DNA from: Candidatus Palauibacter rhopaloidicola
Lineage (GTDB): Bacteria; Gemmatimonadota; Gemmatimonadetes; Palauibacterales; Palauibacteraceae
DNA length: 64,000 bases
NCBI GenBank assembly: GCA_026914155.1
Contig: JAPPGH010000039.1
Coordinates: 124,001 to 188,000, forward strand
Direction of reading: 5' to 3'
Each line of letters starts with the position of its first letter. Positions within the stretch are counted from its first letter, which is position 1. The translations under genes and the position numbers were made by a program. Under the pieces are notes generated by a model that was not told where the DNA came from, ran no database searches, and was given only the letters and a program-made list of their open reading frames with translations. Shown here piece after piece: positions 24,291 through 34,800 of this stretch.

Positions 24291-25663
24291 AGGCGCGGCT
24301 CCGGCTGCTCCGACTGGACATGCTCCGGCTGACCCGCTCCACCGGCGTCGCCGTCGCCGTCGTCCTGCTCCTGGCGATCGGGGTCTACGCGGCGTGGCGC
24401 GGCGCCCGCAACATCGAAGCGGCGGAATCCTCCGCGGTCGCCGCGGAGACCGCCTACGGCGACCAGCTGGCCTACCTCCTCTCCACCTATCCCCCCGCGA
24501 CGGAAGCGGGGGAGGTGCTCTACTACCTGGCCTTCCCGGCCCCGCAGCCGTCCCTGCCTCTGGCGGGGCTCGCCCGGGGCCGGACGGAGGTCGAGACGGC
24601 CAGCCTGCGAATCCGGCTGCTGGCACTCGAGGGGCAACTCTACGAACACGAGACGGTGAACCCGCGCCTCGCCGCGGCGGGTGACCTCGACCTCGCCTTC
24701 CTGCTCATCGCGCTCCTTCCCCTCTTCATCATCGCCCTCACCTACGACCTCGTCTCCAGCGAGCGGGAGGGGGGCACCTGGAACCTCATCCGCCTCTTCG
24801 CCCGGCCGCGGCGGCTGCTCGCCCTCAAGCTCGCGTCGCGCGTCTGTCTCGTCGGCGCGGTGGTCGCGGTCCCGGTCGCGGTCGCGGCGTCGCTGGCGGG
24901 CTTCTCCCTCGACGGCCGGGCCGGTTGAGCGGTCGCCCTCATCGTGCTGCACACCGGGTTCTGGTTCGCGCTCTGCCTCGGCGTCGCGTCCGGGCGCCGG
25001 TCCTCCACCGCCAACGCCATGATCCTGGTCGGGACGTGGGTCGCGCTCACCCTCCTGGCGCCCGCCGCGCTCAGCCTCGCGAACGCGATCCTCCATCCCG
25101 TCCCGGAGGCGCTGGAACTCACCGTGCGCCAGCGGCAGGGATATCACGAGGCCTGGGACATGACCAAGGGCGAGACGATGCAGGGCTTCTTTGAGGACTA
25201 CCCGGAGTGGAGCGACCGGACGGTCCCGGAGGACGTGTTCACGTGGGCCTGGTACTATGCCATGAACCATCGGGGCGACCGGGCCGCGCGCGACGCGTCC
25301 GCCGCCTACCGCGACGTGCTGCGGGAGCGGGAAGGGTGGGCGCGGCGGTGGTCCCTCCTCGTGCCCCCGCTCGCGGCCCAACTCGCCCTCGACCGTCTCG
25401 CGGCCACCGATCTGGGCGCGCAACTCGCGTACCAGGACGCCGTCCGCCAGCACCATGAGCGGTTGAAGACCTACTTCTACCCGCACTTCTTCGCGGCCAC
25501 GCCGATCAATGCGGTCGACTGGGACGGGGTGCCCGTTTTCGAGCCGGCCGCACTGGAGGAAGGCGCGACGCGGGCCGGCTTTCCGGCGGCGACCGCCCTC
25601 GTCCTGGCCTCGATCCTCGTGCTTGCCGCGGGAGCGCGACTCTCCGGCCCTCGCGCCGACTGA
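24287..25663 (+). pseudogene. ABC-2 type permease 4, interrupted by an in-frame TGA
   Basis: The frame from a GTG at 24287 encodes a DUF3526-like permease related to permease 2, with DLAFLLIALLPLFIIALTYDLVSSEREGGTWNL and following helices. It meets TGA at 24926-24928 after 213 codons. The same frame then continues without break to 25663 with convincing sequence (LIVLHTGFWFALCLGVASGRRSS, then the second large loop and a C-terminal helix). One base change (TGG Trp to TGA) would explain it. It is either a real nonsense mutation, a sequencing error or readthrough. Full length would be 458 residues, like its three paralogues. Confidence 0.85.
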
Positions 25664-25676
25664 CCCCCGGAGGCCG

Positions 25677-26927
25677 TTAACGCGCGCCGTTCCCCAGCGC
25701 TTCCAGCACGACGCCGGCCAGCTTCGGCATGTGGTCGCGCATCCGCGAATCGTCGGAGTTGACCTGGATCGAGACGGCCACGCCGTGGTCCGGGTAGTAC
25801 GCGAGGAGGGAGTTGTATCCGGGCCAGAAGCCCCCGTGGCCGTACGTCAGCCCGTGCTCGCTCTCGGCGACGGAGACCGCCAGTCCGTACCCCAGGTGCG
25901 GCCTGGTGCTGTCGGCCGGGAACCCGACTTCGAGCAACTGCGGAAGGTCGTCCCCCGAGATCGCCTCGCCCTCGTACAGGAGCTTCGCCCAGCGCACCAT
26001 CGCCTGCGGGTTGTTCACGAGGCCGCCCCCCGTCCACTCCTGCAGTGGATGGAGGATGAACTGTCCATCCACCACCACCTCGAGCGGCGTACCGTAGAGC
26101 CGTGAGCTCGCGTGCGCGTAGCCCTGCGCGAGTCCGGGCAGGTCGCGCCGGTCGGCCGCCAGCGTGAGGTCGAGGCCGAGCGGGTCGAGGAAAAACTCGT
26201 CGAGAAGGTCGTAGTAAGCGCGGCCCGTCGCCTCCTCGATGGCCAAACCCGCCAGCGTGTAGTGCACGTCGCTGTAGTGGTAGCCCCCGCCGGCGGGGAA
26301 GAGCGGCTCGGCGTCCAGCACCGTCTCGGCGATGAATTCTTCCGGGGTCATGTAGGCGTCGGGATCGCGGAACACTTCGCCCAGCCGCACGGCGAAGTCG
26401 GGGTCCTCGAAGTACGGCTGGATCATGCCGGCCGTGTGGTTCAGGAGGTTGCGCACCGTGAGGTCCGCGTGATTCGGGACCCGGGAGAACCACTCCTCGT
26501 CGCCGAGCCAGGTCGCGACCGCCGCGTCGAGGTCCAGCTCTCCGTTCATGGCCAGCTGCAGGGCGACGGCCGCGACGTAGATCTTGCCGATACTGCCGGA
26601 GCCCATGCGCAGGTCCGGCGTCATCGGGATCTCGTCGTCCACGTCCGACAGACCCGTGGCGAAGCCGAACACGCGCCCGTCCGGGAGGATGAACGCGGCC
26701 GTCGCCCCCGGGAAGTTCTCGTCCGTCTCCTGGGCCTGCGCCCACGCCGCGTCGAGTTCCGCCTGGAAAGCCTCGACGAGCGCCGCCGTCGCCTCCGGAG
26801 CCAGCGACGGCTCCGCGACGGCCACGCCCCCCCGACCCCCATCCGACGGCGTCCCGCAGGCCAGCGCGACGCAGACACCCAGTCCCGCGAGGCGAGGTGA
26901 GATCCTGCGACGGGGTGTGCGACTCAT
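25677..26927 (-). CDS. Serine hydrolase lipoprotein, beta-lactamase/class C family
   Basis: A 416-residue exported lipoprotein: VCVALACG carries the lipobox. The penicillin-binding-like fold shows the SxxK motif SIGK in MGSGSIGKIYVAAVAL, the YSD motif (YxN position) in GGGYHYSDVHYTLAGLAIE, and HGG in YGHGGFWPGYNS. LTVRNLLNHTAGM is also typical. Members hydrolyse esters, D-amino-acid peptides or beta-lactams; the substrate here is unknown. The ATG at 26927 has GGAGG seven bases upstream. It is convergent with the permease operon and divergent from the TonB-dependent receptor gene. Confidence 0.92.
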   Translation of the reverse strand: MSRTPRRRISPRLAGLGVCVALACGTPSDGGRGGVAVAEPSLAPEATAALVEAFQAELDAAWAQAQETDENFPGATAAFILPDGRVFGFATGLSDVDDEIPMTPDLRMGSGSIGKIYVAAVALQLAMNGELDLDAAVATWLGDEEWFSRVPNHADLTVRNLLNHTAGMIQPYFEDPDFAVRLGEVFRDPDAYMTPEEFIAETVLDAEPLFPAGGGYHYSDVHYTLAGLAIEEATGRAYYDLLDEFFLDPLGLDLTLAADRRDLPGLAQGYAHASSRLYGTPLEVVVDGQFILHPLQEWTGGGLVNNPQAMVRWAKLLYEGEAISGDDLPQLLEVGFPADSTRPHLGYGLAVSVAESEHGLTYGHGGFWPGYNSLLAYYPDHGVAVSIQVNSDDSRMRDHMPKLAGVVLEALGNGAR

Positions 26928-27061
26928 GGGGCGTCCTCCTCTCGGTTCGGCTTCGGAAGCTCCACGCGGCGGCTTGCTCCGCCTGCGTGGGCTTGCCAAT
27001 CAGCTTGCGGAGGCGGGCCGGACCGGCCAAGAGTTGAATCACCATCAGCCGGAGGGAACGC

Positions 27062-29302
27062 ATGCGGAAAGCCCTTGTCCTGATTCTGGCGGCGGCCCCC
27101 GCGTTCGTCGTTCCGCGAGTCGACGCGCAGGAGCCTGAGCAACGGTACGTCTTCGAGGGCAGCGTGCGCGACGCAGGCACCGGTTTCCCCCTGGCGGGAG
27201 CGCGCGTATCGGTGGTCGGGAGGGAAACGAGGGCGGTGACCCGCGCCGACGGCACCTTCCACCTGACCGGGATGGCCGCGGGCCTGCACACGCTTCGAGC
27301 CGAGCGCCTGGGGTACCGGGGCGCCACGGTGGAAGTCACTGTGGGGACCCAGCGCGCGCGCCGAGCGGTGGCGGAGTCGGGAGAGGTCGTGATCGAGTTG
27401 TCACCGTCTCCCATCGCGCTGGGCGAGTTGGTGGTGACGGCCACGATCAGCGAGCGCGCTGCAGCCGAGGCGCTCCGGCCGGTCAGCGTCATGACGGGCG
27501 ATGACCTGCAGCGCCAGATGACGGCCACCGTAGCGGGGACGCTGGCGTCAATGCCGGGGCTGGCCGCCACCAGGATGGGTCCAGCGGTTGCGCAACCCGT
27601 GATCCGCGGATTGAGCGGAGATCGAGTGCTGATGCTCGAGGACGGGACTCCTGTTGGGGATGCTTCCAACTCGGGCGCGGACCACACCACCGCGCTCGAT
27701 CCATCTTCCGCCCGGCGGATCGAGGTTGTGCGGGGTCCGGGTGCGCTGCTCTACGGGGGCAACGCGCTGGGCGGGGTCATCAACGTCATCCGCGACGAGA
27801 TTCCGTCGGCCATGCCGCACCGCCTGACCGGCTCGGCGACGCTGCAGACGCAGACCGCGACCGGCTCACTGGCGGGCAGCGCAACGACCGTGTTTTCCAT
27901 CGCGGAACGCGTGCCGCTGCGCGTGGAGGCGGCCGCACGGACGGCGGGAGACCTGAAAACCCCCGTCGGCACGCTTCTCAACACCGACGGCGAACTGCTG
28001 AGCGGGGGTGTGGGGACGGCCTGGGTGGCCGATTGGGGCCGCCTCGGGGCGTCCTTACGCGGCTACCGCAACTACTACGGCATTCCGGGCGGTTTCGTGG
28101 GCGGGCACCAGGAGGGGGTGCGCATCGAAATGGAACGGGTCGCATCGAAGTTCCGCACCGTGGTCGACGAACGACGGGTCGGGCCCTTCCACAACCTCCG
28201 CTTCGACGCGACGCACACCTGGTACACCCACCGCGAGATCGAAGCAGGGGGTATTCTGGGCACGCTCTTCGATCAACAGAGCACGAGCGCGGACGTCCTG
28301 GGTCGGCACGACAGGTGGGGACCGTTTACGGCGGGCGCGATGGGCGGCCGTGCGTCCCGGGAGGATTTCGCATACGGGGGATCCCTTTTTACGCCGGACA
28401 CGCGTCGGTTCAAGGCGGCCCTTTACGTGCTGGAGGAGGTCCAACTGGGCTCCATCCAGATCGAGTCCGGGCTGCGCTACGACTGGACCCGGCTCGATCC
28501 GGGGGAAGATCGGGTGTCGGATATCGGTGAGATTCGCGAACGCAGGTTCCATTCCCTGTCGGGGTCGTTCGGTATCCTCTACAAATCCGCCTCCGGGCTG
28601 GTGCTCGGGACCAGCGTGGCCCGGGCGTTTCGCACGCCCGACGTCGCCGAACTCTATTCGGAGGGGCCGCATCTGGCGGCCTTCGTCTTCGAAGTCGGAA
28701 ACCCGTCTCTGGAGGGCGAGGTCGGGCACGGGCTGGACGCCTTCCTGCGCTTCGAGTCCGACCGGTTGAGGGCCGAGGTGACCGGCTTCCACAACGACAT
28801 CAGGAACCACATCTACGGAGAGGACACGGGCCGTCTGAGCCGCGTGCGCCTCCCCGTCTATCAGTTCCAGGGCAACGACGCCGTGTTCAGCGGTTTCGAG
28901 GTCGGCGTGGACATCGACGCCGGGCGGGGAATGGCGCTGGAGGGAGTGGCCTCATCCGTGAAAGGCAGTCTCAAGGAGACCGGCCGGCCTCTGCCGCTCG
29001 TCCCTCCGCTCAAGGGTCATGTGGCCCTGAAGTACGAGAGGCCATCGTGGTATGTCCGGGCGGAGGCCGAGATGGCGGACGAGCAGGACCGGGTGGGCGA
29101 ATTCGAGACGCCGACCCGGGGGTACACGGTCTTCAACGCTGCGGCGGGCGTGCGATTCACGTTCGGCGGGCGCCTGAACGTCCTGACGATGAGCCTCGCC
29201 AACGCCACGAACACCGAGTACCGCAACCACCTCTCCCGGGTCAAGGAGATCATGCCGGAGGCCGGGCGGAGTCTGAACGTCACCTATCGGGTCGTGTTCT
29301 GA
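27062..29302 (+). CDS. TonB-dependent outer-membrane receptor, probable metal receptor
   Basis: A 746-residue receptor with signal peptide (LVLILAAAPAFVVPRVDAQ), a carboxypeptidase-regulatory-like domain at about residues 28-110, then the plug (LVVTATISERAAAE through AQPVIRGLSGDRVLMLEDGTPVGDAS and RIEVVRGPGALLYGGNALGGVINVI) and a beta-barrel ending in an aromatic residue (VTYRVVF). The plug motif RGLSGDRV with GDASNSGADH resembles ZnuD-type zinc or copper receptors. Its neighbourhood with the His/Cys protein and ABC transporter genes fits metal uptake or handling; the actual ligand is inferred only. Confidence 0.92.
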   Translation: MRKALVLILAAAPAFVVPRVDAQEPEQRYVFEGSVRDAGTGFPLAGARVSVVGRETRAVTRADGTFHLTGMAAGLHTLRAERLGYRGATVEVTVGTQRARRAVAESGEVVIELSPSPIALGELVVTATISERAAAEALRPVSVMTGDDLQRQMTATVAGTLASMPGLAATRMGPAVAQPVIRGLSGDRVLMLEDGTPVGDASNSGADHTTALDPSSARRIEVVRGPGALLYGGNALGGVINVIRDEIPSAMPHRLTGSATLQTQTATGSLAGSATTVFSIAERVPLRVEAAARTAGDLKTPVGTLLNTDGELLSGGVGTAWVADWGRLGASLRGYRNYYGIPGGFVGGHQEGVRIEMERVASKFRTVVDERRVGPFHNLRFDATHTWYTHREIEAGGILGTLFDQQSTSADVLGRHDRWGPFTAGAMGGRASREDFAYGGSLFTPDTRRFKAALYVLEEVQLGSIQIESGLRYDWTRLDPGEDRVSDIGEIRERRFHSLSGSFGILYKSASGLVLGTSVARAFRTPDVAELYSEGPHLAAFVFEVGNPSLEGEVGHGLDAFLRFESDRLRAEVTGFHNDIRNHIYGEDTGRLSRVRLPVYQFQGNDAVFSGFEVGVDIDAGRGMALEGVASSVKGSLKETGRPLPLVPPLKGHVALKYERPSWYVRAEAEMADEQDRVGEFETPTRGYTVFNAAAGVRFTFGGRLNVLTMSLANATNTEYRNHLSRVKEIMPEAGRSLNVTYRVVF

Positions 29303-29306
29303 CGCG

Positions 29307-30413
29307 CTAGCGCGCCAGCCAGGCGCTGAAGCGCTCGTTCAGTTCGTCCTGGTAGTCGACCCAGAACGCCCAGTCGTAACGCAGCGCACGATCCACGTTG
29401 CCGGCGCTGGCCGGCAGGTGCGGCGCCATCTCGACCCCCGCGACCACATGGGTCGTCACCAGTGGCATGCCCGATCTGCGCGCCGGCGAATAGGAGATGC
29501 GGCGGCCGATCCGCGCCAGGGACTCGGCGCTGGTCTTGAAGGCCACGTATCTCAATGCCTCTTCCAGTCTCGGCGTGCCCGCGACGATCCCAATCTGGCC
29601 CACGTCCAGCAACTGCCCGTCCCACACGATCACCAGCGGCTGGTTTTCCATGACCCGGGCATTGAAGATGCGGCCGTTATACGCCGTGCTCATGACCACT
29701 TCCCCGTCGGCCAACAGCTGCGGCGGCTGGGCGCCCGCCTCCCACCAAACCACTTCGTCCCTGATCGTTTCGAGCTTGGCGAAGGCCCGGTCCAGACCCT
29801 CCGGCGTCTGCAGCGTGGCGTACACTTCGTCGAGCGGCACGCCATCGGCGATCAGGGCGAACTCCAGGTTCACCTGCGGGACACGCCGCATCCCTCGGCG
29901 GCCCGGGAACCTCTCCAGGTCGAAGAAGTCGGCCATGGTTGAGGGCTTTTCGCCCGGGAAGTTCTCGTCGTTATAGGCGTACACGGTCGACCAGTACAGA
30001 TTGCCCACTCCGCACTCGGTCCGGGTCTCGGCCGCAAAGTCGTCGGCCGCGGGAGTGCCGTCGGGTCCGGGAGGCAGATCGTCGATGTCTATCGGCTCGA
30101 GCAGCCCCTCGTCGCAACCGCGCACGGCATCGGCGATCTCCAGGTCGACCACGTCCCAATGGACGTTACCGATGTCCACCTGGGCCCGTATCTGGGCCAG
30201 GCCGCCGTTGTAGTCCTCCATGCGGACACCGATGCCCGTCGCCTCGGTGAAGGGAATGTTGGCGCCCTCGTTGACGGCGCGACCGTAGGAGCCGCCCCAG
30301 GACACGACGGTGATCGACTGCCCGGAGACGGGGAGGGGTGGGATGCCTGTAAGGAGCGCAACGAGCCCCAGGGTGCTCACCGCCGAAAAACGTCTCACGA
30401 CTCCTTCTCTCAT
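29307..30413 (-). CDS. Periplasmic substrate-binding protein, polyamine (PotD/PotF)-like
   Basis: A 368-residue extracytoplasmic solute-binding protein of the spermidine/putrescine type. It has a signal peptide (LGLVALLTGIPPLPVSGQ), then ITVVSWGGSYGRAVNEGANIPFTEATGIGV and DVVDLEIADAVRGCDEGLLEPID. MSTAYNGRIFNARVMENQPLVIVWDGQLLDVG and a C-terminal ALRYDWAFWVDYQDELNERFSAWLA are also family features. The ATG at 30413 has AGGAG seven bases upstream. No permease or ATPase gene of a polyamine system is adjacent, so it is an orphan here. The stop is four bases from the stop of the convergent receptor gene. Confidence 0.9.
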   Translation of the reverse strand: MREGVVRRFSAVSTLGLVALLTGIPPLPVSGQSITVVSWGGSYGRAVNEGANIPFTEATGIGVRMEDYNGGLAQIRAQVDIGNVHWDVVDLEIADAVRGCDEGLLEPIDIDDLPPGPDGTPAADDFAAETRTECGVGNLYWSTVYAYNDENFPGEKPSTMADFFDLERFPGRRGMRRVPQVNLEFALIADGVPLDEVYATLQTPEGLDRAFAKLETIRDEVVWWEAGAQPPQLLADGEVVMSTAYNGRIFNARVMENQPLVIVWDGQLLDVGQIGIVAGTPRLEEALRYVAFKTSAESLARIGRRISYSPARRSGMPLVTTHVVAGVEMAPHLPASAGNVDRALRYDWAFWVDYQDELNERFSAWLAR

Positions 30414-30504
30414 TCCGCTTCTCCTTTGCGCCCGAGCGCACGGCAATCGCCAACCAAAGATCGAGCGCCCCTTCGAGCGCGGCTCGCATACCGGGATGCC
30501 GAAT

Positions 30505-30538
30505 AGAGACATATTTTCGGCGTTTACAGAGACATATT
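30505..30538. repeat. Pair of 11-bp direct repeats in a divergent promoter region
   Basis: AGAGACATATT occurs at 30505-30515 and again at 30528-30538, a 23-bp period. The pair lies between the divergent binding-protein and alpha/beta hydrolase genes, just upstream of the latter. Repeats on nearly the same face of the helix could be an activator or repressor site. Confidence 0.5.
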
Positions 30539-30556
30539 CTCAAGGTCCGAAGAAAG

Positions 30557-31729
30557 ATGTTTTCAACGAAAACGGAAACGCAATCTCAGGCGACGGCGGC
30601 CATCATGGTCACCAGCGTCATCATGGCCATCGCCTTCCTCGGCGTGCCGGGGAGCGCCACCGCCCAGAGCGCCGCCGCCCGAAGCGCCGCCGACGCCATC
30701 CCCAGGGACTCGATCACGGGTCGCCTGGCCGACCTTCGCCGCATCCACACGCCCGAAGGGATCGAAGTCCTCGAACCCATCGAGGTCAACGGGTCGACCC
30801 AGTGGCTGTCGATCCGAGGCCTGAACCGGGCCAACCCGATCCTTCTCGTGCTCCACGGGGGTCCCGGCAGCCCGGTGATGGGGGCGAGCTGGGCGTACCA
30901 GAAGCCGTGGGAGGACTTCTTCACGGTCGTGAACTGGGACCGGCGCGGCGTGGGCAAGAGCTTCTCCGCGGCGGATTCCGCCAGGCTGGGGCCGACGATG
31001 ACCCTCGAGCAACTCGTGGACGACGCGGCAGCGGTCGTCGAGCACCTGCTCGCGAGACTCGGCCACGAGAAGCTCTTCGTCCTCGGATACTCCTACGGGA
31101 CACGGATCGGCCCCCGGCTCGTCGAACGGCATCCCGAGCGCTTCCACGCCTACGTCGGCCTCGGTCAGACGGCGGGGCCCGACGCCGAACGCCAGTTGTA
31201 CGCGACACTCATGGAGCGCGTCCGCGCAGCGAACGACAGGACCGCGATCCGCGAACTGGAAGCGCTCCGGCCCTATCCCCCCGCCGCGGGTCCCGGGGCG
31301 GTCGAGAAGCTGCTCGCCGCCCGGAGATGGGCCCGGGAGTACGACGGCGGGTGGTACGGCAAGCCGACCTTCGACCTCTACTTCGCGCTTCCCGAATGGG
31401 GGCCGGAGTACACGGCGGCCGACGTGGCGAACGTGCGGCCGGCCATGGCGTGGGCCGAACGCCACCTCATCGACCGCGCCCCGGAGCCCCGCCCGACGCG
31501 CCTCGTGGAGCGCTTTGAGGTGCCGGTCGTCATCCTCCACGGACGGTTCGATCTGCACACGCCCTATCGGAGCGCCAGAGACTACTTCGACCGCATCGAG
31601 GCGCCCCGCAAGCGGTTCGTGACCTTCGAGCGCAGCTCCCACATGATCATGTTCGAGGAGCCGGGCCGGCTGCTCCTGGCCCTGGTGGAGGAAGTCCTGC
31701 CGCTCGCGGGCGGACGCGCCTCGTTCTGA
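30557..31729 (+). CDS. Alpha/beta hydrolase, prolyl aminopeptidase-like, exported
   Basis: A 390-residue hydrolase. The N-terminus has a hydrophobic export signal ending near ATAQS. The oxyanion motif HGGPG lies in LLVLHGGPGSPVMG, the nucleophile elbow is GYSYGT, the acid is in ILHGRFDLHTP and the catalytic His is in ERSSHMIMFEEP. HGGPG is typical of proline iminopeptidase and related peptidases or esterases of family S33. A role in degrading peptides outside the cytoplasm fits the neighbouring secreted peptidase genes. The start follows GAAGAAAG. Confidence 0.88.
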   Translation: MFSTKTETQSQATAAIMVTSVIMAIAFLGVPGSATAQSAAARSAADAIPRDSITGRLADLRRIHTPEGIEVLEPIEVNGSTQWLSIRGLNRANPILLVLHGGPGSPVMGASWAYQKPWEDFFTVVNWDRRGVGKSFSAADSARLGPTMTLEQLVDDAAAVVEHLLARLGHEKLFVLGYSYGTRIGPRLVERHPERFHAYVGLGQTAGPDAERQLYATLMERVRAANDRTAIRELEALRPYPPAAGPGAVEKLLAARRWAREYDGGWYGKPTFDLYFALPEWGPEYTAADVANVRPAMAWAERHLIDRAPEPRPTRLVERFEVPVVILHGRFDLHTPYRSARDYFDRIEAPRKRFVTFERSSHMIMFEEPGRLLLALVEEVLPLAGGRASF

Positions 31730-31841
31730 TCCGGCCCCGCATCGCGCCGCCCGCGCGGACCGGCGGCGTATTGCGCGGGCATTTCTGCGGTGCAGTTTGC
31801 GGGCGGAAGCCCCGTCATCTCCCCGTTTCCGAGGCAGTATC

Positions 31842-34800
31842 ATGAAAGCAGCCCGAGTTCTTGCGCTCTCCGCGGCCGGTCTTCTCTTCGGCGCCACGAC
31901 CGGCGCACCGGCCGCCGCCCAGTCCGCGCTCGAGACGGCCATCTCCCACCTCGAATACCGGGAGATCGGCCCGGCCCTCATGGGGGGCCGCATCGCCGAC
32001 CTCGACGTCGTCGAAGCGAAACCGCAGATCTTCTACCTCGGCACCGCGAGCGGAGGGCTGTGGAAGACGGAGAACCACGGCACGTCGTGGACCCCGTTGT
32101 TCGACGACCAGCCGACGAGTTCGATCGGGGACGTGACCCTTCACCAGGCGAACCCGAACCTCGTGTGGGTGGGGACGGGCGAGCCGCAGAACCGTCAGTC
32201 CTCCCCATGGGGGAACGGCGTCTACAAGTCGACGGACGGCGGGAACACCTGGATGCACATGGGCCTCGAGGCGACGAAACACATCGCCCGCATCCTCATC
32301 CATCCGCGCAACCCCGACGTCGTCCACGTGGCCGCGATGGGGGATCTCTGGGGTTCGAACCCCGAGCGCGGCGTCTTCCGCACGACCGACGGCGGGGAGT
32401 CGTGGGAGAAGGTGCTGTACGTCGACGACCGCACGGGGGCCATTGACCTGGCCATGGATCCCGCCGACCCGAACACGATCTTCGCGGCCATGTACCAGCG
32501 GCAGCGGACGGGCTGGGGGTTCAACGGAGGCGGTCCGGGGAGCGGCCTCTACCGGACGGTCGACGGCGGCGACAACTGGACGGAGCTGACCGAAGGGCTG
32601 CCGGAGGGCGACAAGGGCCGCATCGGAATCGACATCTACCGGCAGGACGGCAACCTCGTCTACGCGCTCGTAGAGGCGGATCCGCGGCGGCCCGGCCAGG
32701 GCTTCGGGGGCGGAGGCGGCGGTCCGCGCCAGGGCGGGCTCTTCCGCTCCACGGACCGCGGCGAGACGTGGGAGAAGGTGTCCGATACCAACCCGCGGCC
32801 GATGTACTACTCCCAGGTTCGCATCGACCCGAGCAACCCCGACCGCATCTACGTGCTCGGCACGCAGCTCTCGATTTCGGACGACGGCGGACGGACGTTC
32901 CGCAACGACGGCGCCGTGCAGATCCACGTCGACCACCACCAGCTGTGGATCAACCCGGAGGACCCGGACCACCTGATCCTGGGCAGCGACGGCGGGGTCG
33001 CCGCCTCGTGGGATGGGGCCGCGCACTGGCGCATGTTCGACAACATCGCGCTCGGCCAGTTCTACACGATCGGGTACGACATGCGGGCGCCCTACGCGGT
33101 GTGCGGCGGGCTGCAGGACAACGACGCGTGGTGCGGGCCCTCGAACACGCGCTCGTTCCACGGCATCCGCCACCAGGACTGGTACGAGACGGCCTACGGG
33201 GACGGGTTCTTCACGATCGTGGACCCGACGGACTCGACGATCGTCTACTCGGAGTCGCAGGGCGGGAACATGAACCGCTACGACCTGACGACGGGCGAGA
33301 AGATCCCGATGCGCCCCATCGTCGGGCCGCGGGCGGATGGGGACACGACGAAAGCCTACCGCTACAACTGGAACTCGCCGCTCCTGCTCTCGCCGCACGA
33401 TCCGGCCACCGTCTACCTGGGCGCGAACTACCTGCTGCGCTCGCGGGACTACGGGATGTCGTGGGAGGAGGTCGGGGGGCTCGATCTCACGAAGCAGATC
33501 GACCGCGAGGAGCTGGAGATCATGGGCGTCCCCGGCTCCGAGCCGCAGATGTCGCTCAACGACGGGATCGCCAATTACGGGAACCTGACCTCGGTGGAGG
33601 AGTCGCCGCTTGCGCGGGGGCTCATCTACGCGGGGACGGACGACGGCAACCTGCAGGTGTCGAGAGACGACGGGGAGACGTGGGAGAACGTCGTCGACCG
33701 CATCCCGGGCCTCCCGGAGCGGACCTACGTGAGCCGGGTGGAGCCGTCGCACCACGTGGAGGGGCGCGTCTACGCCACCTTCGACGGGCACCGGAACGGC
33801 GACTACGCGCCCTACGCCTACGTGAGCGAAGACTACGGGCAGAGCTGGCGGGCGATCGCGAACGGGCTGCCGGACCTGTGGTCGGTGAACGTGATCGTCG
33901 AGCACCACCGGGCGCCGAACCTCCTCTTCATCGGGAACGAGGTCGGTGTGTTCGTCTCCGTGGACCGCGGCGAAAGCTGGGTTCAGCTCAAGAACAACCT
34001 GCCCACGGTTCCGGTGGACGACCTCCTCGTGCACCCCCGTGAGAACGACCTCATCGTCGGCACGCACGGGCGCAGCGCCTGGATCCTGGCCGACGTGGCG
34101 CCGCTCGAAGCCCTCTCCGAGGGGATGCTGGCCGAGGCGGGGCGCGTGTTCGGCGACCGTTCGATCATGTGGACGGAGAAGGGGGACTGGCCGTTCTACG
34201 GCGCCACGTACAGCGCGCCGAACCCGCCGCGCGGCGTTCGAATCCGCTACTACCTGCGGGACGCTCCGGCCGAGGACATGACCGCGGACGACGACGGGGG
34301 CGAAGACGCAGACGGCGACGATGAAGACGGCGGCGGCGACGGAGATGACGGCGACGACGACGGCGACGGTTCGGACGATGGGGACGCGGGCGACGGCGGG
34401 GACGATGGCGCGGACTCCTTCTCATTGAAGATCAGCGACGCCTCGGGGGTACACGTACGTACGCTGGAGGCGCCCGCGGAGACCGGCGTGAACGAAGTGA
34501 TCTGGGACTGGCGTCACGACGCGCCGTACGAGCCCGAGGGGGGCGGCGGTCCGGGTGGCGGAGGCGGCTTCTTCTTCGGCGGCGCGCCGCAGGGCCCGAT
34601 CGTCCTGCCGGGCTGGTACACGGTGAGCATGGAGGCGGGGGGCGAGACGTTCTCCGCCACGGTCGAGGTCGTCGCGGAGCCCCGCCGGCCGATGAGCCGG
34701 GCGGACCGCATGGCGCGGCAGGAGGCGCTCATGAGCCTCCACGCCATGGCGGGCCCGATCTACGAGGCGGGGCAGGCCCTGGACGCGCTCGAGGAGCAGT

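Noticed and set aside
24926..24928. TGA as a selenocysteine codon
   Set aside because: No hairpin resembling a bacterial SECIS element is apparent right after it, permeases of this family do not use selenocysteine, and Trp fits the position.
31815..34067. A 750-residue minus-strand frame opposite the sortilin-like gene
   Set aside because: Antisense shadow; sequence is Val/Arg/His-rich without motifs, while the plus strand has clear BNR repeats.
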